Positions 18,085 to 26,418 of a stretch of 64,000 bases of DNA are shown piece by piece. This DNA is from Guptibacillus spartinae (GTDB lineage Bacteria; Bacillota; Bacilli; Bacillales; Guptibacillaceae), in the NCBI RefSeq assembly GCF_028610625.1, contig NZ_JAQQWU010000013.1, forward strand, positions 1 to 64,000. Direction: 5' to 3'. Every line of letters begins with the position of its first letter. The stretch's first letter is position 1. Under the pieces are notes generated by a model. It was not told the origin of the DNA and ran no database searches. It saw only the letters and a list, made by a program, of their open reading frames with translations. The position numbers were made by a program, and so were the translations under genes.

Positions 18085-18402
18085 TTATTCTAGTGTGACG
18101 TAAATAAAGCCATCCTCGACCTCCACAGGAAACGTTTCGACCTTGCTGTTCAAAATTGAATGGACACTCCCCGTAAAGAGATCAATGCAACACTGATGGT
18201 CTAGGCACGTAATTAATCGCCCAGACATTTTCCCATGGACGATCGCCCCGCCTTTTGGACATCGGTTATGAAGCGCTCGAAACGTGCCATCTGGAAGACA
18301 AAAAATCGCAATGGATAGCTGGAGTAAATCAATGGCACGACCAGAACCAGGAACATGATCACGTGTTCTACCGACATTGATTTTGACTGCTTGAACCGGC
18401 AT
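18085..18402 (-). CDS. NirD-like Rieske protein with an incomplete cluster site
   Basis: 105 aa, similar in layout to the small subunit of assimilatory nitrite reductase (NirD/NasE): beta-rich Rieske domain ending PVEVEDGFIYVTLE. A 2Fe-2S Rieske centre needs C-x-H and C-x2-H. The second half is intact (C66, H69 in CLDH), but the first reads C48-P-K, where relatives have C-P-H-K; the His codon is absent with the frame kept (codons TGT CCA AAA GGC). A normal Rieske cluster is therefore unlikely. AGGAGG precedes the ATG. It lies 37 bp after the FAD-oxidoreductase gene and 71 bp before the HemD-like gene. Confidence 0.75.
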   Translation of the reverse strand: MPVQAVKINVGRTRDHVPGSGRAIDLLQLSIAIFCLPDGTFRALHNRCPKGGAIVHGKMSGRLITCLDHQCCIDLFTGSVHSILNSKVETFPVEVEDGFIYVTLE

Positions 18403-18439
18403 CCTATCAATCCTCCTAAAAACTCCTATAGTCTATTCA

Positions 18440-19690
18440 CTAGCTTTGTGCCGTTCGATTGACTTGATCACTTCTTGGAACAAGCGTTAAATTGGTTTTT
18501 CGTTTTCGTTCCTCAGGAAAAAGTTGATTAGAAGGAATGTCTGAAACCGGTGCCAAACGACTGACGAGCTTCGCTAAGATGACAGCTTCTGAAGTATCTC
18601 CGTAAAGAATGGCCCCAATCACATAACCATGTAAAGTGACTATTTTTTTGTAAATGTGACGAATGGGATCAATCCATTGGTACGTTCTCGTATCTTCTGT
18701 TTCAAGCACTTGTCCCGCAGAGAACAAACTGATTCCTGATATATTTAACGTAGTGGAGGGTGTGGACCCATGGTATTGCTTCGGAGACCCTGCAAGTGTT
18801 TGAGCTAAATGTTCCGCTTGATCAAGAATCGGATCGATGACACCGTACGTTACGCCGCGATGCTCGGCACATTCACCGATCGCATAAATAGATGGATCAC
18901 TTGTTTGCAAATAGTCATCCACAAGGATGCCACGATGAACCTCCAATCCACTCTTTTTCGCTAACTCCACATTTGGCTTCACTCCAACAGCCATAAGAAC
19001 CAAATCGATTTCGAGCAATGTCCCATCTGAAAAAGTAAGCGACTGGACGTTAGCTTCCCCGTTAATTTCTTTCGTCCGTTTGCATAAAGCGAATTTCACA
19101 CCTAATGTTTCTAAATCTTCTTGAAGCATTTCAGATGCCAGTCGATCAAGCTGTCGATTCATCACATTTGGTTGATGATGAACGACTGTTGTATCAATCC
19201 CTTGTTGAACAAGACCCATCGCTGTCTCTAAACCCAGAATGCCCGCCCCTATCACAGCTGCTTTTCGATAACGTTTTGATGCCTCCATTAAGGCTTTGCA
19301 ATCCTCCATAGATCGAAACGTCATAACACCTGTCTTTCCAGCTCCTTTTACTGGAAGAATGTGCGGGTTAGCACCTGTCGCAAGAACCAGTGTGTCATAA
19401 GCGATCTTTCGTCCCCTATCTGTTTTCACTTGACGACTGAGTGAATCAATCATCACCGCCGTCTCATTCTCAATGAGTCGAATCCCTCGCTGATTATACC
19501 AATCGTCATCCTCTACTTTTGCTTTTTCAACAGCCATATCATGTTGCAGAATTCGGGAAAGCAGATATCGTTTGTAGGCAGGTTCATTTCCAATAATCGT
19601 TATATCAAAGCGAGAAGAATTCATCGAAAGCAAGCGTTCAATAAATTGAATGCCGGCAACTCCGTTTCCAATTACCACAAGGCGTTTCAC
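18440..19690 (-). CDS. NAD(P)/FAD-dependent oxidoreductase (NirB/NasB N-terminal module)
   Basis: 416-aa pyridine nucleotide-disulfide-type reductase: FAD fingerprint VVIGNGVAGIQFIERL at the N-terminus, ATGANP, NAD-binding AVIGAGILGLETAMGL and the second FAD motif IYAIGECAEH. It corresponds to the first 400 or so residues of the large nitrite reductase subunit NirB/NasD (or NasB) and stops before the BFD 2Fe-2S and siroheme domains, so it cannot reduce nitrite itself. GTG start, AAGGGGAT upstream. With the NirD-like and HemD-like genes it forms a trio that looks like a cut-down nitrite reductase locus; it may pass electrons to another partner. Confidence 0.85.
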   Translation of the reverse strand: MKRLVVIGNGVAGIQFIERLLSMNSSRFDITIIGNEPAYKRYLLSRILQHDMAVEKAKVEDDDWYNQRGIRLIENETAVMIDSLSRQVKTDRGRKIAYDTLVLATGANPHILPVKGAGKTGVMTFRSMEDCKALMEASKRYRKAAVIGAGILGLETAMGLVQQGIDTTVVHHQPNVMNRQLDRLASEMLQEDLETLGVKFALCKRTKEINGEANVQSLTFSDGTLLEIDLVLMAVGVKPNVELAKKSGLEVHRGILVDDYLQTSDPSIYAIGECAEHRGVTYGVIDPILDQAEHLAQTLAGSPKQYHGSTPSTTLNISGISLFSAGQVLETEDTRTYQWIDPIRHIYKKIVTLHGYVIGAILYGDTSEAVILAKLVSRLAPVSDIPSNQLFPEERKRKTNLTLVPRSDQVNRTAQS

Positions 19691-19863
19691 AGAATCCCCT
19701 TCTTTCTGGGCTATATATTATGCAAAATCGTACCATGTTTGAAAATTTAAAATAACAAATTGGTTATAAATCCTAACAGGGTTTCGAAATCATGATCCCC
19801 ATTTGGATAGTTTTATGATTTCAGCAAATGATAATGAGAGATCATTTTCGGAGTGATGATGAT

Positions 19864-21291
19864 ATGAATAGAAGACGATTTGTCCGTACTTCTTCCTTAT
19901 TAGAAGAACAAATAAAACTAGAATTCCATAATAGTGAAGACTTAAAACACAAAACCATCAAACTGGATGGCCTCACCCTTACCCTATTGTATCTCGATGA
20001 CATTTCGGATCGCATGGTGATTCAAAAGACCATTCTTAGTCCCCTTCTTACGATCGCAAATGAAGACACGGTGATTAGTCCAAGTGATATTCCTGACCTT
20101 ATACCATTGGCAGCGGTCAATAACATAGAGGATCACAGCACTATTTCCAGACATCTCATGGAAGGGTGTACAGTACTAATTGCAAGAGAATCGAACGATC
20201 ATCACGTTTACTCTATTAAAACAACCTATTCCGTTAAGAGATCCCCAGATGAACCGGTAAATGAACCGACGATCAGTGGACCAAGAGACGGATTTATTGA
20301 GTGCATTCAAGATAACAAAGCATTATTGCGTGCCCACTTAAAATCAAGCGATCTTTTATTTGAACAACATCTTATTGGAAAAGATGTCGTAACATCGATT
20401 TCCATTACTTATTTACACGGAAAAGCGAGCGAGACATTAATAAATGAAGTGCGAGAGCGAGTCAATCAAATTGAGGCCGATTATATTACAGATGCAGGAG
20501 TACTCGAGCAGCTGCTTGAACGCAATCCTCTCTCTGTCTTTCCTGAATTAACCTCAACCCAACATCCAACGAAAGTTGCGAATGCGCTGCTTGAAGGGCG
20601 CGTTGCTCTGATGACCGATGGCTCACCAACAGTATTAATTGCACCAACAACGCTCAATATGCTTCTTCAAACACCTGACGACTACTATTTCAAATGGATT
20701 CCCGCTTCACTTATTCGACTGTTGAGCTATTTCACAGCACTGATCTCAGTTCTTTTGCCCGGAGCTTATATTTCACTCATATCCTTTCATCATGGACTGA
20801 TCCCGACGAGTCTTGCGGTTTCTCTATCAAAAACAAGGGAAGGCGTCCCGTTCCCCTCCGTTATTGAAGCATTTATCATGGAGCTAACGATTGAAATTCT
20901 TCGTGAAGCTGGCGTACGACTACCAAAACCAATAGGTTCAACCGTAAGTATCGTCGGAGCCATTGTGATCGGAGAAACAGCCGTAAGTTCTGGAATTGTC
21001 AGTCCTATGATGGTAATGGTGATCTCATTTACCGCCATCTGTTCTTTTGCTATACCGAATTACCAGCTAAGCCTTGCGCTCAGAACGATCCGTTTTTTTA
21101 TTTTATTTTCAGCCGCACTTCTCGGGGTATACGGGATGCTCATTGCGATCTTTATTGTTACAACGCATCTCATTAAGCTAAGAAGCTTCTCGACACCGTA
21201 TATGGAACCATTTGCCCCCATTCATATCAAACGATGGAAAGACTCCTTTATACGGCTCTATTACCGTGTGGGAAAAAGGACGGGGATTTAA
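19864..21291 (+). CDS. Spore germinant receptor subunit A (GerA/GerBA family)
   Basis: 475-aa A subunit of a Ger(x)A-type receptor in the spore inner membrane. A soluble N-terminal half (LLEEQIKLEFHNSEDLKHKTI onward) is followed by about five membrane segments with the conserved LLPGAYISLISFHHGLIPTSLA and the PSVIEAFIMELTIEILREAGVRLPKPIG stretch. Start at 19864 (MNRRRFVRTSS) has CGGAGTGAT just upstream; the frame is open back to 19828 but with no ribosome binding site there. First of three contiguous receptor genes. Confidence 0.93.
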   Translation: MNRRRFVRTSSLLEEQIKLEFHNSEDLKHKTIKLDGLTLTLLYLDDISDRMVIQKTILSPLLTIANEDTVISPSDIPDLIPLAAVNNIEDHSTISRHLMEGCTVLIARESNDHHVYSIKTTYSVKRSPDEPVNEPTISGPRDGFIECIQDNKALLRAHLKSSDLLFEQHLIGKDVVTSISITYLHGKASETLINEVRERVNQIEADYITDAGVLEQLLERNPLSVFPELTSTQHPTKVANALLEGRVALMTDGSPTVLIAPTTLNMLLQTPDDYYFKWIPASLIRLLSYFTALISVLLPGAYISLISFHHGLIPTSLAVSLSKTREGVPFPSVIEAFIMELTIEILREAGVRLPKPIGSTVSIVGAIVIGETAVSSGIVSPMMVMVISFTAICSFAIPNYQLSLALRTIRFFILFSAALLGVYGMLIAIFIVTTHLIKLRSFSTPYMEPFAPIHIKRWKDSFIRLYYRVGKRTGI

Positions 21292-22380
21292 TTGCAAACT
21301 AACCAGCACTCTCTTCCCATTATCATCTTCTTTATTTCAACCATTATAGGTGTTGGAATCGTGACGCTACCACGTGAAACAGCGACAATCGTTGGACAGC
21401 CCAATATGTGGATTAGCGTGATTCTCGGCGCATTCGTCGCCTTCATCAATGCGCTATTCATTTTTATGCTAATGAAGAAATATCCGCTTAAAACCGTTTA
21501 TGATATTGCGCCAGAATTAGTGGGCAAATGGATTGGAAAGCTACTTAATCTGATTTTCGTTTGCTATACGATTGCGATTTCTGCCTTTATCATTCGAACA
21601 ATGGCTGAAATTGTGAATTATTATCTACTAGATAAAACGCCAAAATTCGTTGTCTTACTTGTTCTCGTACTCTCTTGTATGTACCTTGTCTCAACCGGAC
21701 TTCCGAATATCCTGCTTTTTCTTCAACTGTACTTTCCAATTATTTTGTTAATGTTTCTTCTCCTAACCTTACTTAGCATTAAGAATATTGAACCGACTCA
21801 CTTACGACCGATTTTATATCTTGATGGAAGTGATTTACTAAAAGGAGTCAATTCCACCTTTTTCTCGTTTGTTGGATACGAGCTTCTAATGGTTCTATCA
21901 GGAGAACACCGTCTTACACGTTGGAAACCTGTTACCTTCATTCTAGGAATTAGCATTGGAAGTGTATGCGTCATCTACGTTCTGTTCTTCATCTTAAACA
22001 TTGGCGTTCTAAGTATTGAAGAGTTAAAGGTCATCACTTTCCCTACAATTGAAATGGCGAAAGCGATTGAATTTCAGGGATTTTTCTTCGAGAGATTTGA
22101 GCTTCTTTTTTTGTTTGGATGGATCATTACCATTTTCACCACCCTAACCGCCTATTATTATTCTGCAATGCTCGGGGTTTGTAAAACCGTTAACTGTAAA
22201 AAAACGTTCTTTATGAATGCGTTAATCGGTTTGCTGATCCTGATGCTTTCATTGCTACCCTCAGGAATTACAGAGCTATTTTCTTATGGAACGTACTTAA
22301 ATTATTTGTCTTATGTGGCGCTAATTGCCATTCCTCTCTTGCTATTCCTTTTTTCATTTAAAAAGGGGGCGGTGAAATGA
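21292..22380 (+). CDS. Spore germinant receptor subunit B (GerAB-like)
   Basis: 362-aa integral membrane protein of the APC amino-acid transporter superfamily, ten transmembrane segments; it carries IGVGIVTLPRETA near the N-terminus as usual for GerAB proteins and is thought to hold the germinant-binding site. It starts with TTG directly after the gerA stop (no gap), with a GGGGAT site inside the gerA end. Coexpressed with the A and C subunits. Confidence 0.92.
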   Translation: MQTNQHSLPIIIFFISTIIGVGIVTLPRETATIVGQPNMWISVILGAFVAFINALFIFMLMKKYPLKTVYDIAPELVGKWIGKLLNLIFVCYTIAISAFIIRTMAEIVNYYLLDKTPKFVVLLVLVLSCMYLVSTGLPNILLFLQLYFPIILLMFLLLTLLSIKNIEPTHLRPILYLDGSDLLKGVNSTFFSFVGYELLMVLSGEHRLTRWKPVTFILGISIGSVCVIYVLFFILNIGVLSIEELKVITFPTIEMAKAIEFQGFFFERFELLFLFGWIITIFTTLTAYYYSAMLGVCKTVNCKKTFFMNALIGLLILMLSLLPSGITELFSYGTYLNYLSYVALIAIPLLLFLFSFKKGAVK

Positions 22381-23519
22381 AGAAAGGTTTGCTTGTTTTC
22401 CTTTCTCTTCAACTCCTCTTTCTAACATCATGCTGGGATAGCAATGAAATCGAAGATCTTGGAATGATTATGGGAATTGGCTTGGATTACAATGGAGAAG
22501 AGAAAGACGTCTTTTCCATGACAAACCAGTACGTTGTTCCAAATAACATTGAAGGCACACAGACTGGAAGTTCAGGAGGAATTCCTTATCAGAACATTAC
22601 ATTAAACGGGAGCAATTTCTTTCAAATTATCCGTGAGAACTCGCTTGAAACGGATCGCCCACCAAATTATACTCACTTAAAATCCGTCGTTTTTACAGAA
22701 CGTCTATTACAACAGGAGCCTTTGAAACAGTTAATTAGCTTCTTTCTTCGCGATCATGAATTTAGGAGAACGGTAGCGATTTTTATCACGAAAGAGTCCG
22801 CAGCTGAGATTCTTGCCATTGAACCGACGAAAGAAATGTTTCCGGCTGTTCAGATGAAAGAGCTCACCCAAAACCATAATCGAAGCCTTTACGTTCAAGA
22901 TACGCTTAAGTTTGGAGAAGTGTCGAAAAAAATTACGGAAGGAGCAAGCTTCGTTATCCCTGAAATCGGAATTAATAACGGACGCATTCGTCTGCTTGGA
23001 GCTGGCATCATTTCGAATAAAACGGAGAAAATCGTCGGTTGGCTCACGCCTGAGGAAATTGCTGGATTAAAATGGGTAACAGATGAAGTGAGTGGTGGAC
23101 TAGTCGCCATTAAAGAAAAAAATTCCGAAGAAGATCAAGCGGTACTTGAGATTATGAAAGCAAGCACCACGATTGAACCGGAAATGAAGGACGGTCAGCT
23201 GACGGTTCACTTAAAAGTGAAAAGCGCTCTTAGACTTGCAGAAGACTGGGAAATCAAGCGAGACGTTTTTAGTGAAGGCTGGGAAGAGGATCTAAAAAAA
23301 CAGGGTGAAAAAGTTGTCAAAGAAGAAATCGAGCACGTCATCACGATCGCTCAGGAACAACAACTTGATTACTTAGAATTTAGTACGTGGACAAGCATTA
23401 AACAACCGGCCTATTGGAAAAAACACCACAAAGAATGGGAACGAATTTTCTCGCAATTGCCCGTAACAATTGATGTCGATTTCACGTTAACGGGTTATGG
23501 AACACAAGATATCAATTAA
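22377..23519 (+). CDS. Spore germinant receptor subunit C, lipoprotein (GerAC-like)
   Basis: 380-aa Ger(x)C family lipoprotein. Signal peptide MKKGLLVFLSLQLLFLTSC with lipobox and the lipidated Cys followed by WDSNEIEDL, the family signature; later ENSLETDRPPNYTHLKSVVFTERL and the C-terminal domain up to FTLTGYGTQ. Its ATG overlaps the B-subunit stop (ATGA). Completes the receptor operon, which ends at a terminator. Confidence 0.94.
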   Translation: MKKGLLVFLSLQLLFLTSCWDSNEIEDLGMIMGIGLDYNGEEKDVFSMTNQYVVPNNIEGTQTGSSGGIPYQNITLNGSNFFQIIRENSLETDRPPNYTHLKSVVFTERLLQQEPLKQLISFFLRDHEFRRTVAIFITKESAAEILAIEPTKEMFPAVQMKELTQNHNRSLYVQDTLKFGEVSKKITEGASFVIPEIGINNGRIRLLGAGIISNKTEKIVGWLTPEEIAGLKWVTDEVSGGLVAIKEKNSEEDQAVLEIMKASTTIEPEMKDGQLTVHLKVKSALRLAEDWEIKRDVFSEGWEEDLKKQGEKVVKEEIEHVITIAQEQQLDYLEFSTWTSIKQPAYWKKHHKEWERIFSQLPVTIDVDFTLTGYGTQDIN

Positions 23520-23531
23520 GTGCAAAAGAAG

Positions 23532-23567
23532 AAAAAAGGATGAAAGCACATGGCTTCATCCTTTTTC
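23532..23567. terminator. Bidirectional terminator
   Basis: Twelve-base arms AAAAAGGATGAA/TTCATCCTTTTT (23533-23544, 23555-23566) between the convergent gerC and DHA2 exporter genes. Confidence 0.85.
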
Positions 23568-23572
23568 TCATG

Positions 23573-25084
23573 CTATGCATTAGTGACAAGATCAACAGGC
23601 TTCGACTCTGGGACAATCGGCTTCTTCACTTCTTCTTCGCGTCCAGCTCGCTTAATGAAGAAGGCAAGCACAAAGGCTAAACCTGCGATAAAGGTAGCGA
23701 TGAAGAATGCGAAGTTTATGCCTTCCAGCATCGCCTGCATCATAATTTGCTGTTGCAGCGTAGCCGGATCAACGCCACCCGCCACCGCTTCCTTCGCAAG
23801 ATCGGTTGCAGCAGATTCTGTTCGGTTAGACATAATCGTTACGAGAAGCGCTGTTCCAATCGCACCAGCTACCTGGTTTAGCGTATTGTTCATCGCTGTT
23901 CCGTGCGGATAAAAACGAGCTGGCAGTTGATTTAATCCATTTGTTGAAACAGGCATCATTACCATCGACATCCCAAACATACGTACAGCATGAAGAATCA
24001 TAATGTAGTTATACGTTGTCTCCATCGACAGTGTACTGAACAGATACGTTGTCACGACCGTAATCGCAAGACCAGTTGTGGCAAGAATACGCCCACCAAT
24101 TTTATCAAACAAACGACCTGTGATCGGTGACATAAATGCCATCACAAGTGCACCTGGCAGCATCATCAAACCGGCATCAAGAGGTGAGATACCGCGAATC
24201 GTTTGTACGTAGATTGGGAGCAATAGCATCCCTGAAAACATCGCCATGTTCACAACCATCGTAATCGAAGAAGAAAGAGCGAACATGGGGTACTTAAAGA
24301 TCGTAAAGTTTAACATTGGTCGCTCTTGTTTGGACTGGCGAATAATGAAGGAGATGAGTGAAATAACCCCAACCCCGATCGTTAAATAAACATGTGGGCT
24401 ATCCCACCCTTTATTTCCCGCAGAACTAAAGCCGTAAAGAATACCGCCAAATCCCACGCTTGATAAAATAAGTGAAAACAAATCAAGTCGAATATTCACT
24501 TTTTCTTTCTTATCTTTCAGTAAGAAGAACCCAAGTAAGAAGATGGTAATCGCGATTGGCGTAACGAAGTGGAAAAGCATGCGCCAATCATAGTGCTCGA
24601 TAATCCAACCAGATAACGTTGGACCAATCGCCGGAGCTGCCATAAGAATGAGCCCAAAAACGCCCATCGCTGCTCCTCTTTTTTCAATTGGAAAACTAAT
24701 AAGCATCACGTTCATTAAGAGCGGCATCATAATAGCCGAACCTGAAGCTTGTAGCATCCGTCCTCCTAGTAGCACCGGAAAAATCTCTGCCATTCCAGCG
24801 ATAACGGTACCTAATGTAAATAGCCCGATCGCCACAAGGAACAAGCGACGGACGGAATATTTCTCAATAAGAAATGCTGTTGCCGGAATCATAATTCCGT
24901 TCACTAACATAAACCCTGTCGTAAGCCACTGAACTGTCGCCGTTTCAATTTGTAAATCCGCCATTATGGACGGTAGTGCAATATTTAGTAGTGTATTATT
25001 AAGAAACGCAATAAACGCACCAACAATCAAAATCGCAAGAATTCCATACTTTGGACGAGGCGTCTCTTTACCTGATTGACTCAT
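23573..25084 (-). CDS. DHA2-family (EmrB/QacA-type) MFS multidrug transporter
   Basis: 503 aa, 14 predicted transmembrane segments, proton-driven drug exporter. Motif LNNTLLNIALPSIMADL in helix 1 and QWLTTGFMLVNGIMIPATAFL in helix 2 are typical of the LmrB/EmrB group, with motif A-like FLIEKYSVRRLFL and the GPTLSGWIIEHYDWR motif C region. It is divergent from a TetR regulator at 25289, and three direct repeats stand between its start and that gene, so TetR control is likely. Drug range unknown. Confidence 0.92.
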   Translation of the reverse strand: MSQSGKETPRPKYGILAILIVGAFIAFLNNTLLNIALPSIMADLQIETATVQWLTTGFMLVNGIMIPATAFLIEKYSVRRLFLVAIGLFTLGTVIAGMAEIFPVLLGGRMLQASGSAIMMPLLMNVMLISFPIEKRGAAMGVFGLILMAAPAIGPTLSGWIIEHYDWRMLFHFVTPIAITIFLLGFFLLKDKKEKVNIRLDLFSLILSSVGFGGILYGFSSAGNKGWDSPHVYLTIGVGVISLISFIIRQSKQERPMLNFTIFKYPMFALSSSITMVVNMAMFSGMLLLPIYVQTIRGISPLDAGLMMLPGALVMAFMSPITGRLFDKIGGRILATTGLAITVVTTYLFSTLSMETTYNYIMILHAVRMFGMSMVMMPVSTNGLNQLPARFYPHGTAMNNTLNQVAGAIGTALLVTIMSNRTESAATDLAKEAVAGGVDPATLQQQIMMQAMLEGINFAFFIATFIAGLAFVLAFFIKRAGREEEVKKPIVPESKPVDLVTNA

Positions 25085-25098
25085 CGTTATACCCCCAT

Positions 25099-25165
25099 AT
25101 ACCTTTAGTTCAATTATTTATACCATCGGTTCAAATCTCTCATATCATATACCATGAGTTCAACT
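25099..25165. promoter_or_regulatory. Three direct repeats, candidate TetR operators
   Basis: Plus strand ATACC-N6-GTTCAA-like units at 25099-25115, 25120-25136 and 25149-25165 (minus strand TTGAAC-N4-GGTATA). Spacing is 21 and 29 bp. They fill the exporter side of the divergent region and match its probable -35/-10 zone. Confidence 0.55.
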
Positions 25166-25200
25166 TTTGCAATCATTATTTCTTCCCAATTTAAAAGGAT

Positions 25201-25229
25201 TTGTTTCAATGATAAAATTAAGGTATGAT
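25201..25229 (+). promoter_or_regulatory. Putative promoter of the TetR gene
   Basis: TTGTTT, 17 nt, TATGAT, 60 bp before the TetR start. Confidence 0.55.
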
Positions 25230-25288
25230 CAGTTTTATACCGGCAGTACAAAAGTAGTCATAACTATAAAGAAGTAAAAGGTGATACG

Positions 25289-26206
25289 ATGAACGATCGC
25301 AAGCAGCATGTTATTAAAATGGCGCATCAGCTTTTTATAGAAAGAGGCTTTCAAGCGACTTCCATCCAAGACATTTTAGAATATAGCGGTATCTCAAAAG
25401 GAACGTTTTATAACTACTTCTCCTCAAAGAACGAATTGTTAATCGCTCTTTTCAAAGCCTTATATGGATCAATGGAAACAAGCCGAGATGAACTGCTGAT
25501 TGGTCAGGATCGCGCTGATCTCACGATTTTTATTAAACAAATTGAACTGCAAATGAATACGAATAAGAAAAATAAACTGATTACCCTTTTTGAAGAAGTT
25601 TTTGTTTCCAATGATGAGGATCTGAAGCAATTTCTTAAACAAGGACAGAAGAGGATGATTCAGTGGGTCTTCACTCGTTTCCTGGAGCTGTTTGGAGAGG
25701 AAAAGCGACCATACTTGCTTGATGGAGCCATAATGTTTCTTGGGATTCTCCATCATAACGTGAAGTACTATTCCATTGCGAATGGGTCAAGCGTCGACAT
25801 CTCACCTGTTGTTCACTATAGCGTTCATCGCATCGTAACGCTCGTGAATGACGCAGCTAATACCGGCGAGCAACTGAACAAACCGGAACAGATGAAAACC
25901 TGGCTACCGGATGTTTCGCAAACCGAAGAAATTTTCAAGGAAAAGCTCTACCAATCAATCGCCATGTTAAAGAACGGACTGAACGAATCCGAGATTAGAT
26001 CGATTGAACTTCTAGATTTCATTCAGGATGAATTTCTTCATTCCAAGAAATCAAGGGAGTTTTTGATTGAGAGCGTCCTTTGTTCGTTAAAGGCTGACAA
26101 GAATCTAGATCAACAAACCGTTGCTTCACTTGATGAACTAATTAAGGATTATTTTGCGCGAGTGGCAGAAGCGTGTAATCTACCTAACGTTTCAATAAAA
26201 CAATAG
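25289..26206 (+). CDS. TetR/AcrR-family regulator of the divergent DHA2 exporter
   Basis: 305 aa. N-terminal TetR HTH: AHQLFIERGFQATSIQDILEYSGISKGTFYNYFSSKNELL. The ligand domain is long (about 250 aa), typical of the YxaF/LmrA-like large TetR proteins with a second half of unknown role. AAAAGGTGAT precedes the ATG. Its position head-to-head with the DHA2 exporter, with repeats between them, implies drug-responsive repression of that gene. Confidence 0.9.
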   Translation: MNDRKQHVIKMAHQLFIERGFQATSIQDILEYSGISKGTFYNYFSSKNELLIALFKALYGSMETSRDELLIGQDRADLTIFIKQIELQMNTNKKNKLITLFEEVFVSNDEDLKQFLKQGQKRMIQWVFTRFLELFGEEKRPYLLDGAIMFLGILHHNVKYYSIANGSSVDISPVVHYSVHRIVTLVNDAANTGEQLNKPEQMKTWLPDVSQTEEIFKEKLYQSIAMLKNGLNESEIRSIELLDFIQDEFLHSKKSREFLIESVLCSLKADKNLDQQTVASLDELIKDYFARVAEACNLPNVSIKQ

Positions 26207-26225
26207 AAGACTCTATATGTTATTA

Positions 26226-26262
26226 GAAAAACCGTCCAATTCCTGGGACGGTTTTTCTAATT
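26226..26262 (+). terminator. Terminator after TetR
   Basis: Arms AGAAAAACCGTCC/GGGACGGTTTTTCT, then TAATTC. Confidence 0.85.
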
Positions 26263-26320
26263 CTATCTATCGATAAGCTCCCCGCAATGTTTCTTTTAAA
26301 AAACAACCGATTGATTTCTC

Positions 26321-26346
26321 ACAAAAATAATCGTGTAGCATACATT
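26321..26346 (+). promoter_or_regulatory. Sigma-K-like promoter of the DUF11 gene
   Basis: AC (26321-26322), 16 nt, CATACATT (26339-26346): fits the mother-cell sigma-K pattern AC-N16-CATAnnnT. It would start transcription about 65 nt before the DUF11 ATG. Short motif, so chance is possible. Confidence 0.4.
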
Positions 26347-26418
26347 AGTACAAACAAAGCTTTGAACAATTTATGTACAAGCTGCCTAGAAATAAAGTCT
26401 ATAGAAAGGAAATGTGTA

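Noticed and set aside
18440-19690. Oxidoreductase as a truncated nirB pseudogene
   Set aside because: It ends at a domain border, has normal signals and no siroheme-domain remnants in the gap downstream.
19800-19863. Sigma-G or sigma-F promoter before the germinant receptor operon
   Set aside because: Expected, but GGATA and ATAATG-like pieces here do not give a convincing -35/-10 pair by eye.
26287-26418. N-terminal extension of the DUF11 protein (MFLLKNNRLISHKN...)
   Set aside because: No ribosome binding site at 26287, unlike-coding sequence and a promoter-like element inside; the start at 26419 matches the family N-terminus.
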